Of a stretch of DNA of 64,000 bases, positions 17,908-26,940 are shown in pieces. Both the position numbers and the translations under genes were made by a program. Position 1 is the first letter of the stretch. Every line of letters begins with the position of its first letter. The stretch is from assembly GCA_047630275.1 (NCBI GenBank), contig JBLHVN010000002.1, positions 496,001 to 560,000 of the forward strand, read 5' to 3'. The DNA comes from GCA-2720865 sp047630275 (GTDB taxonomy: Bacteria > Bdellovibrionota > Bacteriovoracia > Bacteriovoracales > Bacteriovoracaceae). Below the pieces are notes generated by a model. It was not told the DNA's origin, made no database searches, and saw only the letters and a program-made list of their open reading frames with translations.

Positions 17908-19113
17908 ATGAAATGTGACATCCGTAGAATTTTTAGCACGACTTCACTACTGGCCTCGGTCTTAGTAGTCTCGTCTTTATCCACTTCTGTAGCCATGGCA
18001 AATGGATCGAGGAAAACTTCTCTTCCAGCCAGCCTTCTCAAAAAGGTTACCAAGCCAGCTCAGAAGACTTCCCTAAAGCCCGCTGAAAAAAGTTATTTTA
18101 ATTTAAAAGAGCTTCACTCTCGTTACGTAAGTTGGGGCGTGGATCCTGAAAATAAAAAATCATCAATCAATCTTCTTGATGCATGGAAAAAATTTGAAAA
18201 GAAAAAAGACATTGTTGTAGCTGTGATTGATACAGGTATCGATCCTGGTCACCCTTTTCTAAAAAGTAATCTTCATGTGACTCAAGGTAGCTCTAGTCAG
18301 ACTAATTACGGACTAGACTTCTCTAAAAATAAACTTAACCTTTATAGACCAAGCGATAGTCATGGTCACGGAACTCATGTTTCAGGAATCGTAAGATCAG
18401 TTAACCCTGAAGTTAAGATTCTAACTTTAAAATACTACAACCCACAGGCATCAGGGCAGGATAATCTAAACTCAACAATCAAGGCCCTTCGCTACGCTGT
18501 TGATCAGAATGTTGATATCATCAACTACTCTGGTGGTGGACCAGAGCCAGCCCTTGAAGAACTTCGTATTTTAAAGCTAGCAGAGAAAAAAGGTATCCTA
18601 GTCGTCGCAGCTGCTGGAAACGAAGAGAGTAATATCGACATTAAAAACAATGCTTACTACCCAGCAAGCTATGGACTGAAAAACATTATAACTGTAACAG
18701 CTCACGACCAAGCACTTAGGCTTTTAAGCTCATCTAACTATGGAAAAGAAAGCGTTGATATCACAGCCCCTGGTTATAGAATCCGTTCAGCCCTTCCTAA
18801 TGGAAGATCTGGATACTTAACAGGAACTAGTCAAGCGACGGCCTTTGTAAGTGGAGTTGCTGCCCTTCTTAAGTCTAAGCATCCAAATTTAACGGCAGCT
18901 GAGATAAAAGAAATCATTAAATCATCTGCTAAAAAAGAAATAACTCTTCTCTCAAGATGCTCTTCTGGTGGAAGGTTAAACGCTGGCAAGGCCATCAACT
19001 TAGCTGAAAGGTATATTAAAGCGAAGTCATTAAAGAGGGAACTTGCTAACAAGAAAGTCGCTTCAGATACAAAGAGAAAAACTGGAAAGATCACTTATCT
19101 TAAAGCTAACTAA
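17908..19113 (+). CDS. Secreted subtilisin-like serine protease (S8 family)
   Basis: A 401-residue preproprotein: signal peptide ending near VAMA, then a short basic pro-region, then the S8 catalytic domain. The triad is visible as Asp in VVAVIDTGID, His in SHGHGTHVSG and Ser in GTSQATAF, with the oxyanion-hole Asn in AAAGNEE. Such proteases are abundant in predatory bacteria that digest prey protein, a plausible but inferred role. The TAA overlaps the stop of the convergent zinc-ribbon gene by four bases. The 5' region contains strong inverted repeats. Confidence 0.93.
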   Translation: MKCDIRRIFSTTSLLASVLVVSSLSTSVAMANGSRKTSLPASLLKKVTKPAQKTSLKPAEKSYFNLKELHSRYVSWGVDPENKKSSINLLDAWKKFEKKKDIVVAVIDTGIDPGHPFLKSNLHVTQGSSSQTNYGLDFSKNKLNLYRPSDSHGHGTHVSGIVRSVNPEVKILTLKYYNPQASGQDNLNSTIKALRYAVDQNVDIINYSGGGPEPALEELRILKLAEKKGILVVAAAGNEESNIDIKNNAYYPASYGLKNIITVTAHDQALRLLSSSNYGKESVDITAPGYRIRSALPNGRSGYLTGTSQATAFVSGVAALLKSKHPNLTAAEIKEIIKSSAKKEITLLSRCSSGGRLNAGKAINLAERYIKAKSLKRELANKKVASDTKRKTGKITYLKAN

Positions 19114-19742
19114 GTAAAGAGTAAGAAGTACTGATAGACAAGAATACTTGCTGTCGAGATGGCAGCAAGGGCAATCCCTGCAAGAATCAAGAATCTAATT
19201 TTTAAGATCCCAAAGACTTTATAACCAACAAATCTTTCCCAAAGAGTAGAGTTATTGAAACTTTTCTTATCTAGCTCTTCAAGAAAGTCATGAATTAAGG
19301 GGGCATACCCATGAAAGGAATGATCATTTAGCATTTGAGAGAGTTCACTTGGCTTTAATGAGTATTCACATAGTTCAACACAAAGATCTTTGAACTCTAT
19401 CCAGTAAAAGCTTCTATCTTCATCTGATTCACCTAAAAGAAAATCAAGGAGAAGCTTATACCGATGAAGAAGATCACGTTTATATTTTACGGCGTCAGCT
19501 GAGCCTTTTCTCTCAAGGACAGGCCATTGCTGAACAAGCTTACTTCTAAAGATCCAATAATCATCCTTTAGACCATAGAGGCTCTTTTCACCAAATGCCT
19601 CACCTAAAGGTGTATAAGTTAATTGAAACCCACAGCCTTCACATTCAGTATCAGTGACGAAGACACTCTTACATTTTGGGCAGGTTTTGACTGGCTTATA
19701 GTCGTGACCATCTAAAAGGGGGGTGCTTAACTTCTCATCCAT
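19110..19742 (-). CDS. Zinc-ribbon membrane protein, unknown function
   Basis: From the ATG at 19742 this gives 210 residues; an upstream ATG at 19817 would overlap the start of lnt and add 25 unremarkable residues. The N-terminus has a zinc ribbon CPKC...CEGC. A helical middle region follows, and then a single C-terminal transmembrane segment (last ~30 residues), so the ribbon is probably cytoplasmic with a tail anchor. Function unknown. Head-to-head with lnt. Confidence 0.6.
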   Translation of the reverse strand: MDEKLSTPLLDGHDYKPVKTCPKCKSVFVTDTECEGCGFQLTYTPLGEAFGEKSLYGLKDDYWIFRSKLVQQWPVLERKGSADAVKYKRDLLHRYKLLLDFLLGESDEDRSFYWIEFKDLCVELCEYSLKPSELSQMLNDHSFHGYAPLIHDFLEELDKKSFNNSTLWERFVGYKVFGILKIRFLILAGIALAAISTASILVYQYFLLFT

Positions 19743-19807
19743 TAATAAAGTGTATCTGGCTAAGCAATTTATTGGCAATGGTTTAATAGGAAAGTTAAGA
19801 TAAAAAG

Positions 19808-21448
19808 GTGAATTCATTATTTAATAATCCAAAAGTGATAACTTTCCTACTGCCTTTTATAGGTGGGCTCTTATTCCCAACAGGTTTTCCTATGGGTGAG
19901 TTTAAAGGATTAGTTATAACTCCTATCCTTGGAATGACTCTCTTCTTTTTAGCCATTCATTTTCCGCAAAATGGCGAAAAAAATGAAACAGGATCAAGTC
20001 TCAAAGCAGAACTACTGGCCCTCCTCTTTTTCTCTCTAGGCTATTGCATTGCTGGTTATTACTGGATTCCTTTCACTCTTAAAGAGTTCGGACAGATTCC
20101 CTTTCCCTTTAACCAAGTCCTAGGTCTGCTCTTCTCATTGATCATTGCCCCCCACTTTCTACTCTTTATTCTCTCTAAAAATATAGTTTCGAAGTTTAAA
20201 CTAAAAAGCTTAAAGGTTTTTAAAAGTAGATCCGGAAGAAACCTCTTCTACGCCTTTATCATCACTGCTTTTGAGTACTATACTCCTCAGCAATTCCCTG
20301 GGCACTTAGGTCAGCCTTGGTTAACGATTGCTCCTTACATAGGACTAGCCCCTATTGTTGGAACACCCGTTTTCTCTTTCCTTAGTTTTTGGTTAGTCCT
20401 CTCTTTAGTTGATTGGATTAAGAACAGAAGATTAGATAAGCTTGCTTTTGTCGTCTTTAGTTTATTTCTCGTAATTAATATTAGCTTTCCCCTTAAGAAG
20501 TTAGGTACTGGTCAAGTTAGTAAAACCAATATTCGTATGGTTCAAGCTAATATTGGCAACTTTATGAAGATTCAATCTGAAGGTGGCTCTCTTTCCTTTA
20601 TGCGTGAAGTTTATCAAACTTATGAAGACCTAAGTACCAAAGAAACAGAAAAGCCCCTTGACCTAATTGTCTGGCCAGAGACAGCCTATCCAAACCTCTT
20701 AACTTCTGAATTATTAAAGTCCTACCCTAGTTCCACCCCTGGACTCTTTAAAAAGATCATCGAAAAGATGGATGCAGAGCTTTTTATTGGTGGTTATGAT
20801 CGAAATACTAAGGCCATCCGAAGAAACTTCGAGGGCGAATTTAATACTGTCTTTCATTTTGATACTTTTTCCAATCTAAAGAGTGTTTATCATAAGATGA
20901 AACTGATTCCTTTTGGGGAAGGCTTGCCCTTTGGTCCCATGAATGAGTTTCTTAGTAAGCTCATCACCAATGTTTCTTATTTTGCTGAAGGAAAAAACTA
21001 CACCCTCTTTAGAACTAAGAACGATACCCCTTTTATTGCTCACATTTGCTACGAGATCCTCTTTTCCTGGTTTACTAGTGATTATCTAAATGCTCAAAAG
21101 ATTCAACCAGAGTTTATCATCAACTTAACCAATGATTCTTGGTATGGTGATACAAATGAGCCCTATCAGCATTTATACCTCGCCCATTGGAGAGCACTTG
21201 AATTCAATATTCCTATTGTTAGAATGACTAATACAGGAATCACCTCAGTATTATATCCTGATGGGTCTGAAAGTAAGCGCACAAAGATCGGTGTGAAAGA
21301 AGTTCTCGATATTGAGCTTGAGACCACGAAACGAGAAGCTACTCCCTTTCAAAAGTATGGATTCTTAATTACTTTTTTCTTATGGATAGTTTTAACCGCA
21401 GTAAGCTTTGCTCAATCAATAATAAGCTCTAGAAAAAGCCTTCCTTAA
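19808..21448 (+). CDS. lnt: Apolipoprotein N-acyltransferase Lnt
   Basis: A 546-residue inner-membrane enzyme that adds the third acyl chain to lipoproteins. Several N-terminal transmembrane segments (residues 1-230) precede a periplasmic nitrilase domain with the catalytic Glu in WPETAYP, Lys in KMKLIPFGEG and Cys in HICYEI. A final transmembrane helix lies at the C-terminus. The start is a GTG at 19808, needed for the first membrane helix. The 3' end overlaps kdsD by 20 bases in convergent orientation. It serves the many lipoproteins in this window. Confidence 0.95.
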   Translation: MNSLFNNPKVITFLLPFIGGLLFPTGFPMGEFKGLVITPILGMTLFFLAIHFPQNGEKNETGSSLKAELLALLFFSLGYCIAGYYWIPFTLKEFGQIPFPFNQVLGLLFSLIIAPHFLLFILSKNIVSKFKLKSLKVFKSRSGRNLFYAFIITAFEYYTPQQFPGHLGQPWLTIAPYIGLAPIVGTPVFSFLSFWLVLSLVDWIKNRRLDKLAFVVFSLFLVINISFPLKKLGTGQVSKTNIRMVQANIGNFMKIQSEGGSLSFMREVYQTYEDLSTKETEKPLDLIVWPETAYPNLLTSELLKSYPSSTPGLFKKIIEKMDAELFIGGYDRNTKAIRRNFEGEFNTVFHFDTFSNLKSVYHKMKLIPFGEGLPFGPMNEFLSKLITNVSYFAEGKNYTLFRTKNDTPFIAHICYEILFSWFTSDYLNAQKIQPEFIINLTNDSWYGDTNEPYQHLYLAHWRALEFNIPIVRMTNTGITSVLYPDGSESKRTKIGVKEVLDIELETTKREATPFQKYGFLITFFLWIVLTAVSFAQSIISSRKSLP

Positions 21449-22409
21449 AAAGGTCATGCAATTGAAGAAAGCCTAGGAAATCTCCATCATTTGAGACCAC
21501 GGGAAGCACATTTAAAGGGTTAGGCTTATTACTTTCCATCAACTGGAAAGCTTCTGAAGCTAAAGCTGTATCTAGGATAACAACGGGCTTTTTCGCCATA
21601 ATATCGAAGGCTTTTGTCTCAAGTCCCATATTTTCTTTTGTAAAAGTTCTTCGAACATCCCCTTCAACAATAATACCTGCTAGTTTATCGGCTTCAAGAA
21701 TAGCGCAGCCACCAACAGGAAGCCTGGTCATCTCAATGAGAATTTCTTTAAGGGGTTGATCTTTAGTGCCAGTAGCACAGTTTTCTTTTTTAACCATCAC
21801 ATCAGAAACTTTAAGGCGCATACTCTTACCAAGGATTCCTCCAGGGTGAAACTGAGCAAAGCCTTCTTTAGAGAGCCCAATATACTTTTCAAAAACAACG
21901 GCCATAGCGTCTCCCATGGCCATGGCCAAGGTTGAGCTAGTTGTCGGGGCCTGATTGTTAACACAAGCTTCTTTATCTACAGAGCAATCAAATACATGAG
22001 CGCACTTTTCACCAATGGGTGAATCAACTACGCCTAAGAGCCCGAAGCAGTTTTCTTTTTTAATAGGAAGAAAGGGCTGGATCTTAATAATCTCTTCAGT
22101 TGTGCCAGATTTTGACACAAAGACGATGGCATCACTCTTAGTTAAGCGTCCTAGATCTCCATGCATAGCCTCTGTAGGATGCAAAAAGAAACTACTCAAG
22201 CCAAGAGAGCTAAAAGTTGAAGCGAGCTTTTGCGCCACATAGCCAGATTTCCCCACGCCACAAAAATAGAGAACACCTCTATCTCTTCTTATCTGATCAA
22301 ATAAACCAGTCAAAGAGTCAGTGTCAGAGGAGCTTAGCCGGCTTGAAGCTAGTTCAAGAGCCTTTGCCTCAAGTATCAAAACATTCTTCATTGTTTCAAG
22401 AAATTCCAC
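21429..22409 (-). CDS. kdsD: Arabinose-5-phosphate isomerase KdsD
   Basis: A 326-residue protein: SIS sugar-isomerase domain (GVGKSGYVAQKLASTFSSLG near residue 50, then SKSGTTEE) followed by two CBS domains. KdsD makes arabinose 5-phosphate, the precursor of Kdo in the LPS inner core, which fits the lpx cluster in this window. The start is a GTG at 22409 with GGAG five bases upstream; an ATG at 22391 lacks a site. Overlaps lnt by 20 bases tail to tail. Confidence 0.92.
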   Translation of the reverse strand: MEFLETMKNVLILEAKALELASSRLSSSDTDSLTGLFDQIRRDRGVLYFCGVGKSGYVAQKLASTFSSLGLSSFFLHPTEAMHGDLGRLTKSDAIVFVSKSGTTEEIIKIQPFLPIKKENCFGLLGVVDSPIGEKCAHVFDCSVDKEACVNNQAPTTSSTLAMAMGDAMAVVFEKYIGLSKEGFAQFHPGGILGKSMRLKVSDVMVKKENCATGTKDQPLKEILIEMTRLPVGGCAILEADKLAGIIVEGDVRRTFTKENMGLETKAFDIMAKKPVVILDTALASEAFQLMESNKPNPLNVLPVVSNDGDFLGFLQLHDLFKEGFF

Positions 22410-22463
22410 CTAATCTCCAAAAGTTATGGCGTAGTATCGGGTTGCAGTGTTAAAATTATCACA

Positions 22464-22991
22464 ATGAGTACTAAAAAGAAATTTTCAATTTTTGCACTAT
22501 GTCTAATGATGCTTGCTAGCTGTTCGAGTTACAAGCAATTTCAATACGTGACAGAAGAATTTGAGGTACCAACAAAGGTCTTCAAGAGTGACTACGCTCA
22601 AACCTGGCAGGCAGTCCTTCAGGTGATGAAGACCTATGATCTTGAAGTAACTAATCAAGAATCAGGTGTCATCAAAACCAGATGGATTGATAATACTCTC
22701 CAACTTAATTTCGCCGATAGCTTTGGAAGTAGTGACGCAGTTAAGGCTGCTAAATTTAAACTTATTATAAATGTGGTTAAAGGTTTTAGAGGTACCAGAG
22801 AAGTAAGCAAGGTCACCGTCTTTCGTAGGCAAATGGTTGAACAAGACTTTCTTCAAGGTTGGAAGATCATCCGCTCTGATGGAATCATGGAAAAAAGTAT
22901 AATCTACAGAGTTGAGCGGGAACTTAAGATTGATAACCGTTTAAAAGCCATAGAAGAACAAAAAGCTAAAGAAGCTGAATCATCCTTCTAG
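22464..22991 (+). CDS. Lipoprotein, BamC/NlpB-like (tentative)
   Basis: A 175-residue lipoprotein with lipobox LASC (Cys 20). The mature part has a helix-grip-like pattern with 'SDYAQTWQAVLQVM' and 'ESGVIKTRW', reminiscent of the BamC/NlpB fold, an accessory lipoprotein of the outer-membrane assembly complex. The C-terminus is a charged helix. The similarity is by eye only and the protein is shorter than enterobacterial BamC. Its stop overlaps the convergent HEAT-repeat gene by four bases. Confidence 0.55.
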   Translation: MSTKKKFSIFALCLMMLASCSSYKQFQYVTEEFEVPTKVFKSDYAQTWQAVLQVMKTYDLEVTNQESGVIKTRWIDNTLQLNFADSFGSSDAVKAAKFKLIINVVKGFRGTREVSKVTVFRRQMVEQDFLQGWKIIRSDGIMEKSIIYRVERELKIDNRLKAIEEQKAKEAESSF

Positions 22992-23785
22992 ATTGTCATA
23001 TTCTTAATACGAAATTTCTTCCAGTATTCTTTCTTAATATGGTCTCTTCCTTTAGGTGAGGATTTTCCAGTAATCTTAGAAAGAGCGTAATCCATTTCTG
23101 AAAAGATATCTTTGTACTTCTTCTTTTGAATCATAGTTAAAAGTGAAGCCTCAGCTTTCTTAAACTTTAAATCTCCAATAGTAAGAATAACTTTCTTAAT
23201 CAAGTTTGTTCTCTTGATCTTTCCTTTCTTCTTTTTTGGAACATGATAATTTTGTTTATCATAAAGCATGGCCCAAACTGCAGGAGCCATTTTATTCAAG
23301 TTCATGGCTCGAATATTCTCTAAAGCCTGCCCTCGAACAATCATAGATTTATCTTTAAGAGCAAAGGCATAGAGCCCATCATAGCTAGATGCTTTTAGAG
23401 CGTTTAAGGTTTTTAAACTCGCCATTCTCATAATCCAATTTGGATGTTGAATAAAACGAGAGATGAAAGGAGCGGATTTTTTACCAACTATCTTTCCAAG
23501 AAGAAAAGTTGCCACCCATTTATTCTTATCTGGAAATTTTGAGCTTTTCATTATCTCTATAAGAGCAGGAACAGCGGCAGGACCAAAAGAGATAGTCTTC
23601 TTTTTTAATTCTTCCAATTGTTTTTTAGTTAGGTTTTCCTTTGAATAGTCACTAAGAATAATCGCCTTAACGCCCTTTAACTTTGCTGAATTAAAGTCGG
23701 TACTAGAAGGCTTACTCTCAATTTTAGCTTTAGAATAAACACTCGTTGAGAGAAGGCAAATAAATAGCAGGGATAGGATTTTCAT
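22988..23785 (-). CDS. Secreted HEAT-repeat-like protein
   Basis: A 265-residue protein with a signal peptide (MKILSLLFICLLSTSVYSKA). The mature chain is made of alpha-helical repeats such as 'GPAAVPALIEIMKS' and 'NWIMRMASLKTLNAL' that look like HEAT repeats, so it is likely a periplasmic protein-protein scaffold. Ten bases downstream of the coiled-coil membrane protein gene, probably co-transcribed. Confidence 0.6.
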   Translation of the reverse strand: MKILSLLFICLLSTSVYSKAKIESKPSSTDFNSAKLKGVKAIILSDYSKENLTKKQLEELKKKTISFGPAAVPALIEIMKSSKFPDKNKWVATFLLGKIVGKKSAPFISRFIQHPNWIMRMASLKTLNALKASSYDGLYAFALKDKSMIVRGQALENIRAMNLNKMAPAVWAMLYDKQNYHVPKKKKGKIKRTNLIKKVILTIGDLKFKKAEASLLTMIQKKKYKDIFSEMDYALSKITGKSSPKGRDHIKKEYWKKFRIKNMTI

Positions 23786-23795
23786 AAGGGCTCCT

Positions 23796-24791
23796 TTAGC
23801 CTAACATTTTTTCAAATTCACTTAATAATTCTTCAGCAGATTTTTGTTCACCTTCGTTAGCAGGGACTCCCATCTCAGCATCAGCATCTGCCGCGCCAGC
23901 TTCTTCAACTGGGAGTGGATCTGGTTCGTCAACAGGAAGAGGGTCAGGCTCATTCTCTGCTGCAGGTTCTTCAATTGGTAGAGGGTCAGCTTCAGCTTCT
24001 GGCTCTTCAACAGGAAGAGGGTCAGCTTCAGGCTCTGGCTCTGGTGCCGCTGCTTCAGGTTCAGCAGCACTAGGCATTGCTCCGCCGCCAGCTTCAAGAG
24101 CTTTCTTAAGTTGCTCATTCTCTTGTTGAAGTCTTTTTAGATTAGCTAGGTCTTCTTCGATGATTTCATATTCTTGAAGTTTTTCTTTAAGTTGATCTCT
24201 CTCTTGAGTAACTTCAGTAAGTTTCTTAGAAAGTTCTCCATCATCAGATCCCCCACTACCAGCAGCTGCAAGAGCAGCTTCTAACTCAGCAATCTTTGCG
24301 TTTAATGAAGAGATCTCTGCACTATTATCAGAGACTGGCGCACCACTAGAGGCCTCACCTAATTTCTTTTCTAATTCAGTAATCGTTTTATCTTTATCGC
24401 CAATAGAAACTTTCAATGCTGCGATCTCTGCATTCTTTTGATTAAGTTCCTCACTACTGGCATTGCTAACCTGAACAGGGGTTCCCCGTAGTTCAGATGT
24501 TGGCATCACAGAAGGAATTCCATCCTCTATATCAAGCCCTCCCCCTCTAAAGAGTGATGACTTAAGAGCTGATGAGTTTTGAATAATAGAATCTAAATAA
24601 TTTTTTACAACTTGAGCTGGAATCTGGTGCTTGAGATCATTAAACTTTCTTCTGTAATAAACCCAATATGCAATGAGTATCACAAAAAGTATTCCCATCA
24701 ATCCGATAGAGATGGATAAGGTTTCATCTGTAAATTTTGTTAAAATTAAATTAATCGTCTCTTTCACATTCAATCCTTGAATCGCCGTCAT
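23796..24791 (-). CDS. Membrane-anchored coiled-coil protein with acidic Pro-rich repeats
   Basis: About 331 residues from the ATG at 24791; a GTG at 24839 would add 16. One transmembrane helix near the N-terminus (IGLMGILFVILIAYWVYY) is followed by a basic stretch and long coiled coils (ELEKKLGEA..., LTEVTQERDQLKEKLQEYE). A low-complexity region of PLPVEEP-type repeats rich in E, P and A follows, and then a short conserved-looking C-terminus (AEELLSEFEKMLG). No known family. It could be a polar scaffold, but that is only a guess from architecture. Confidence 0.6.
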   Translation of the reverse strand: MTAIQGLNVKETINLILTKFTDETLSISIGLMGILFVILIAYWVYYRRKFNDLKHQIPAQVVKNYLDSIIQNSSALKSSLFRGGGLDIEDGIPSVMPTSELRGTPVQVSNASSEELNQKNAEIAALKVSIGDKDKTITELEKKLGEASSGAPVSDNSAEISSLNAKIAELEAALAAAGSGGSDDGELSKKLTEVTQERDQLKEKLQEYEIIEEDLANLKRLQQENEQLKKALEAGGGAMPSAAEPEAAAPEPEPEADPLPVEEPEAEADPLPIEEPAAENEPDPLPVDEPDPLPVEEAGAADADAEMGVPANEGEQKSAEELLSEFEKMLG

Positions 24792-24912
24792 CAATAGGCA
24801 CAAATACTTAATATAATTATAAGTTTGGCCCGGAAGCACGTCAATGCAGAGGATTAACTTCCCGATAAAACAATATTGATCAACTAATAGTTCTTGATGT
24901 TTTTACTTGGAT

Positions 24913-25122
24913 TTATTCAGTTTCAGATTCGAGCTTCTTAACGACTTCGTCGATATCTTCTTCGCTAAGCGCTTCTTTGGTTGGAACAGCATAAGATTCA
25001 TCGAACCAGTGACCTAAATCGATCATTTGGCAGCGTTCAGTACAAAAGGGTCTAAACTTTCCTTCATAATAATTAAACTTTTTCTCGCAATGAGGACATT
25101 TAACTTCGAGGTTTTTCTTCAT
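24913..25122 (-). CDS. yacG: DNA gyrase inhibitor YacG-like zinc protein
   Basis: A 69-residue protein with CPHC (9-12) and CTERC forming a four-cysteine zinc site, followed by DLGHWFDESYAVP, the typical YacG signature. YacG binds GyrB and blocks its activity in E. coli. The start overlaps the stop of the upstream aminotransferase-like gene by four bases. Confidence 0.88.
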   Translation of the reverse strand: MKKNLEVKCPHCEKKFNYYEGKFRPFCTERCQMIDLGHWFDESYAVPTKEALSEEDIDEVVKKLESETE

Positions 25123-25925
25123 AAAAGCCTTCCTTCATAATCTTTCTTTATCTGAGCAAGAAAATCAGACTCTTCAGAAAAGCTTCTCCCATCTATTTCT
25201 GAAACAGAAACAAGACCTCTTAACGAACTTGTTATAAAAGCCTCGTCCATATTTTCCCATTCAGGTCTGCTAATATTAATCTCTTCCACCGCTTGCCCAA
25301 GGTCTTTTAAAATATCCAATACCACAGATCTTGTAATACCATCCAGTACAGGACCCTCTAGGCTTGGAGTAAAGAAGCGACTTCCCTTTCTAAAGAAGAT
25401 ATTGCTTGTTGAACATTCAGCAGCGTGGCCTTCACTATCTAGGAAGAGGCAATCATCTAAGTTAAGTTGGGCCGCCTTTAAAACTTCTAAAGATATTTCT
25501 AAATAATTTCCATTCTTAATAAACTTAGGAAGCGAACTGCTTCTAAGCGGATGTAAGCAAGTCTTCAATCTTAAAGCTATAGGTTCGTTTTTTTTATATT
25601 CTTCTATTTGAGTTAAGAGATCAATTTCATCTTCTGATCTAATCATAGTTAAGCGCATAGAGCTTATTTGAGACTTTTCTTTAACTCCAATCTTTCGCGC
25701 CTTTTCTAATTTCTTTTCAAAATTCGAAAAATCCAAATCTTTATAGAGATAAGAAAATGTCTTCTTTAACCTCTCATGGTGCCTGTCCCAAAAAGGAATC
25801 TTACCCTTATTTATGAGCAACGTGGTAAAAGGGCTCTTTCCTCTTAGAATTTCTTTTGAATTTAAAAGAGAGAGAAGCTCTTCCTTAGAAGGTTCAACTC
25901 CATTTAAAAGGGTCTGATTACTCAT
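25119..25925 (-). CDS. Class IV PLP-dependent enzyme (IlvE/PabC-like)
   Basis: A 268-residue fold-type IV PLP protein. FIKNGNYLEISLEV matches the region with the PLP lysine, and AECSTSNIFF matches the PLP-binding glutamate and loop. The family includes branched-chain aminotransferase, 4-amino-4-deoxychorismate lyase and D-amino acid transaminase; sequence by eye does not decide. Head-to-head with the IlvC-like/panB operon, so conversion between valine and 2-ketoisovalerate (the PanB substrate) is one attractive reading, and aminodeoxychorismate lyase is the main alternative. Confidence 0.8.
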   Translation of the reverse strand: MSNQTLLNGVEPSKEELLSLLNSKEILRGKSPFTTLLINKGKIPFWDRHHERLKKTFSYLYKDLDFSNFEKKLEKARKIGVKEKSQISSMRLTMIRSEDEIDLLTQIEEYKKNEPIALRLKTCLHPLRSSSLPKFIKNGNYLEISLEVLKAAQLNLDDCLFLDSEGHAAECSTSNIFFRKGSRFFTPSLEGPVLDGITRSVVLDILKDLGQAVEEINISRPEWENMDEAFITSSLRGLVSVSEIDGRSFSEESDFLAQIKKDYEGRLL

Positions 25926-25992
25926 GCCTTATCCTTGCTGCATTTAAGCCAGCATGATAGCTATTTGATGACTAAGAATAAAGGTAAAGAAA

Positions 25993-26940
25993 GTGACGAA
26001 TTCTATCATCAATGCGCCCCTTGTCATAATCGGTTTTGGATCTCAAGCTAAGGCATGGGCCCTTAATTTAAGAGACTCAGAAATAGAGGTTCTCATTGGC
26101 CTTAGAGCAGGTAGCCCCTCAAGAGAAACTGTCTCTTCTTTAGGCTTTAAGAGTTTCCAATTAGGAACCTCATCTTTTCCGACTTGCTCTGCCATCTTAC
26201 TATTAATCCCAGATCACCTTCATGAAGAGTTTCTTAAATTAAACTCTCCTTTTATAAGTGAAGGAACCCGAATTGTTTATGCTCACGGCTACAGTGTCAC
26301 AAAGTCTTCCTTACAAAAAGTTTATTCAAAATTATCTCATCTACTACTGGCCCCTAAAGCTATAGCTTCTGAGGTGCGCTTCCAATATGAGACCAAAGGG
26401 AAATTAGGAGCATTATATTCAACGGAATACTCTCTAGATAAAAAGAGCGACGGTGAATTTCTAAATGCACTTTCTAAATCAATTGGAATAACAGCGGGTC
26501 CTTATAGAGCAAGCTTTGAGCAAGAGATGAGGGCCGACTTATTTTCAGAACAGGCTCTTCTTTGTGGGCTTATTCCCTACGCTGCACTCACCAGTTATAA
26601 TAAACTACGCGCTAAAGGAATTCCTAAAGAAGCAGCCTATATGGAGTGCTGGTTAGAAACAAAACTAATCTGTGATGCCATGGTAAAGATGGGACCAGTG
26701 GAGTTCTTTAAACTTATTAGCCCCAACGCCCTTATTGGGGGTGAAAAAGCACAAAAACAATTACTTAGCCCAGAGTATTTGAAAACTTTGGATGGCCTTA
26801 TTGAAGATATCTGGGATAAAAACTTCTTTAAAGAATGCGATGAAACAGATGTTTCAAAGCTTAAGAATGAAGTTCTAGAGTTCTGGCAAAACCAAGAGTT
26901 AAGCCAAACTCACGAAGAACTTTCTAAGGATTTATTTTGA
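25993..26940 (+). CDS. IlvC-like ketol-acid reductoisomerase, candidate ketopantoate reductase
   Basis: A 315-residue protein of the class I acetohydroxyacid isomeroreductase family. The NADPH-binding motif is GFGSQAKAWALNL (14-26). Family catalytic residues can be matched: His 98 (AHGYS), Lys 122 (APKA), Asp 182 and Glu 186 (DLFSEQ), Glu 218 and Glu 222 (ECWLE), Ser 243 (ISPNA). It starts with GTG and overlaps panB by four bases, heading panB-coaX-coaBC-panC. No panE-type gene is in the operon. E. coli IlvC is known to reduce ketopantoate, so reduction of ketopantoate to pantoate is the likely role (inference). The alternative is an ordinary BCAA enzyme. Confidence 0.8.
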   Translation: MTNSIINAPLVIIGFGSQAKAWALNLRDSEIEVLIGLRAGSPSRETVSSLGFKSFQLGTSSFPTCSAILLLIPDHLHEEFLKLNSPFISEGTRIVYAHGYSVTKSSLQKVYSKLSHLLLAPKAIASEVRFQYETKGKLGALYSTEYSLDKKSDGEFLNALSKSIGITAGPYRASFEQEMRADLFSEQALLCGLIPYAALTSYNKLRAKGIPKEAAYMECWLETKLICDAMVKMGPVEFFKLISPNALIGGEKAQKQLLSPEYLKTLDGLIEDIWDKNFFKECDETDVSKLKNEVLEFWQNQELSQTHEELSKDLF

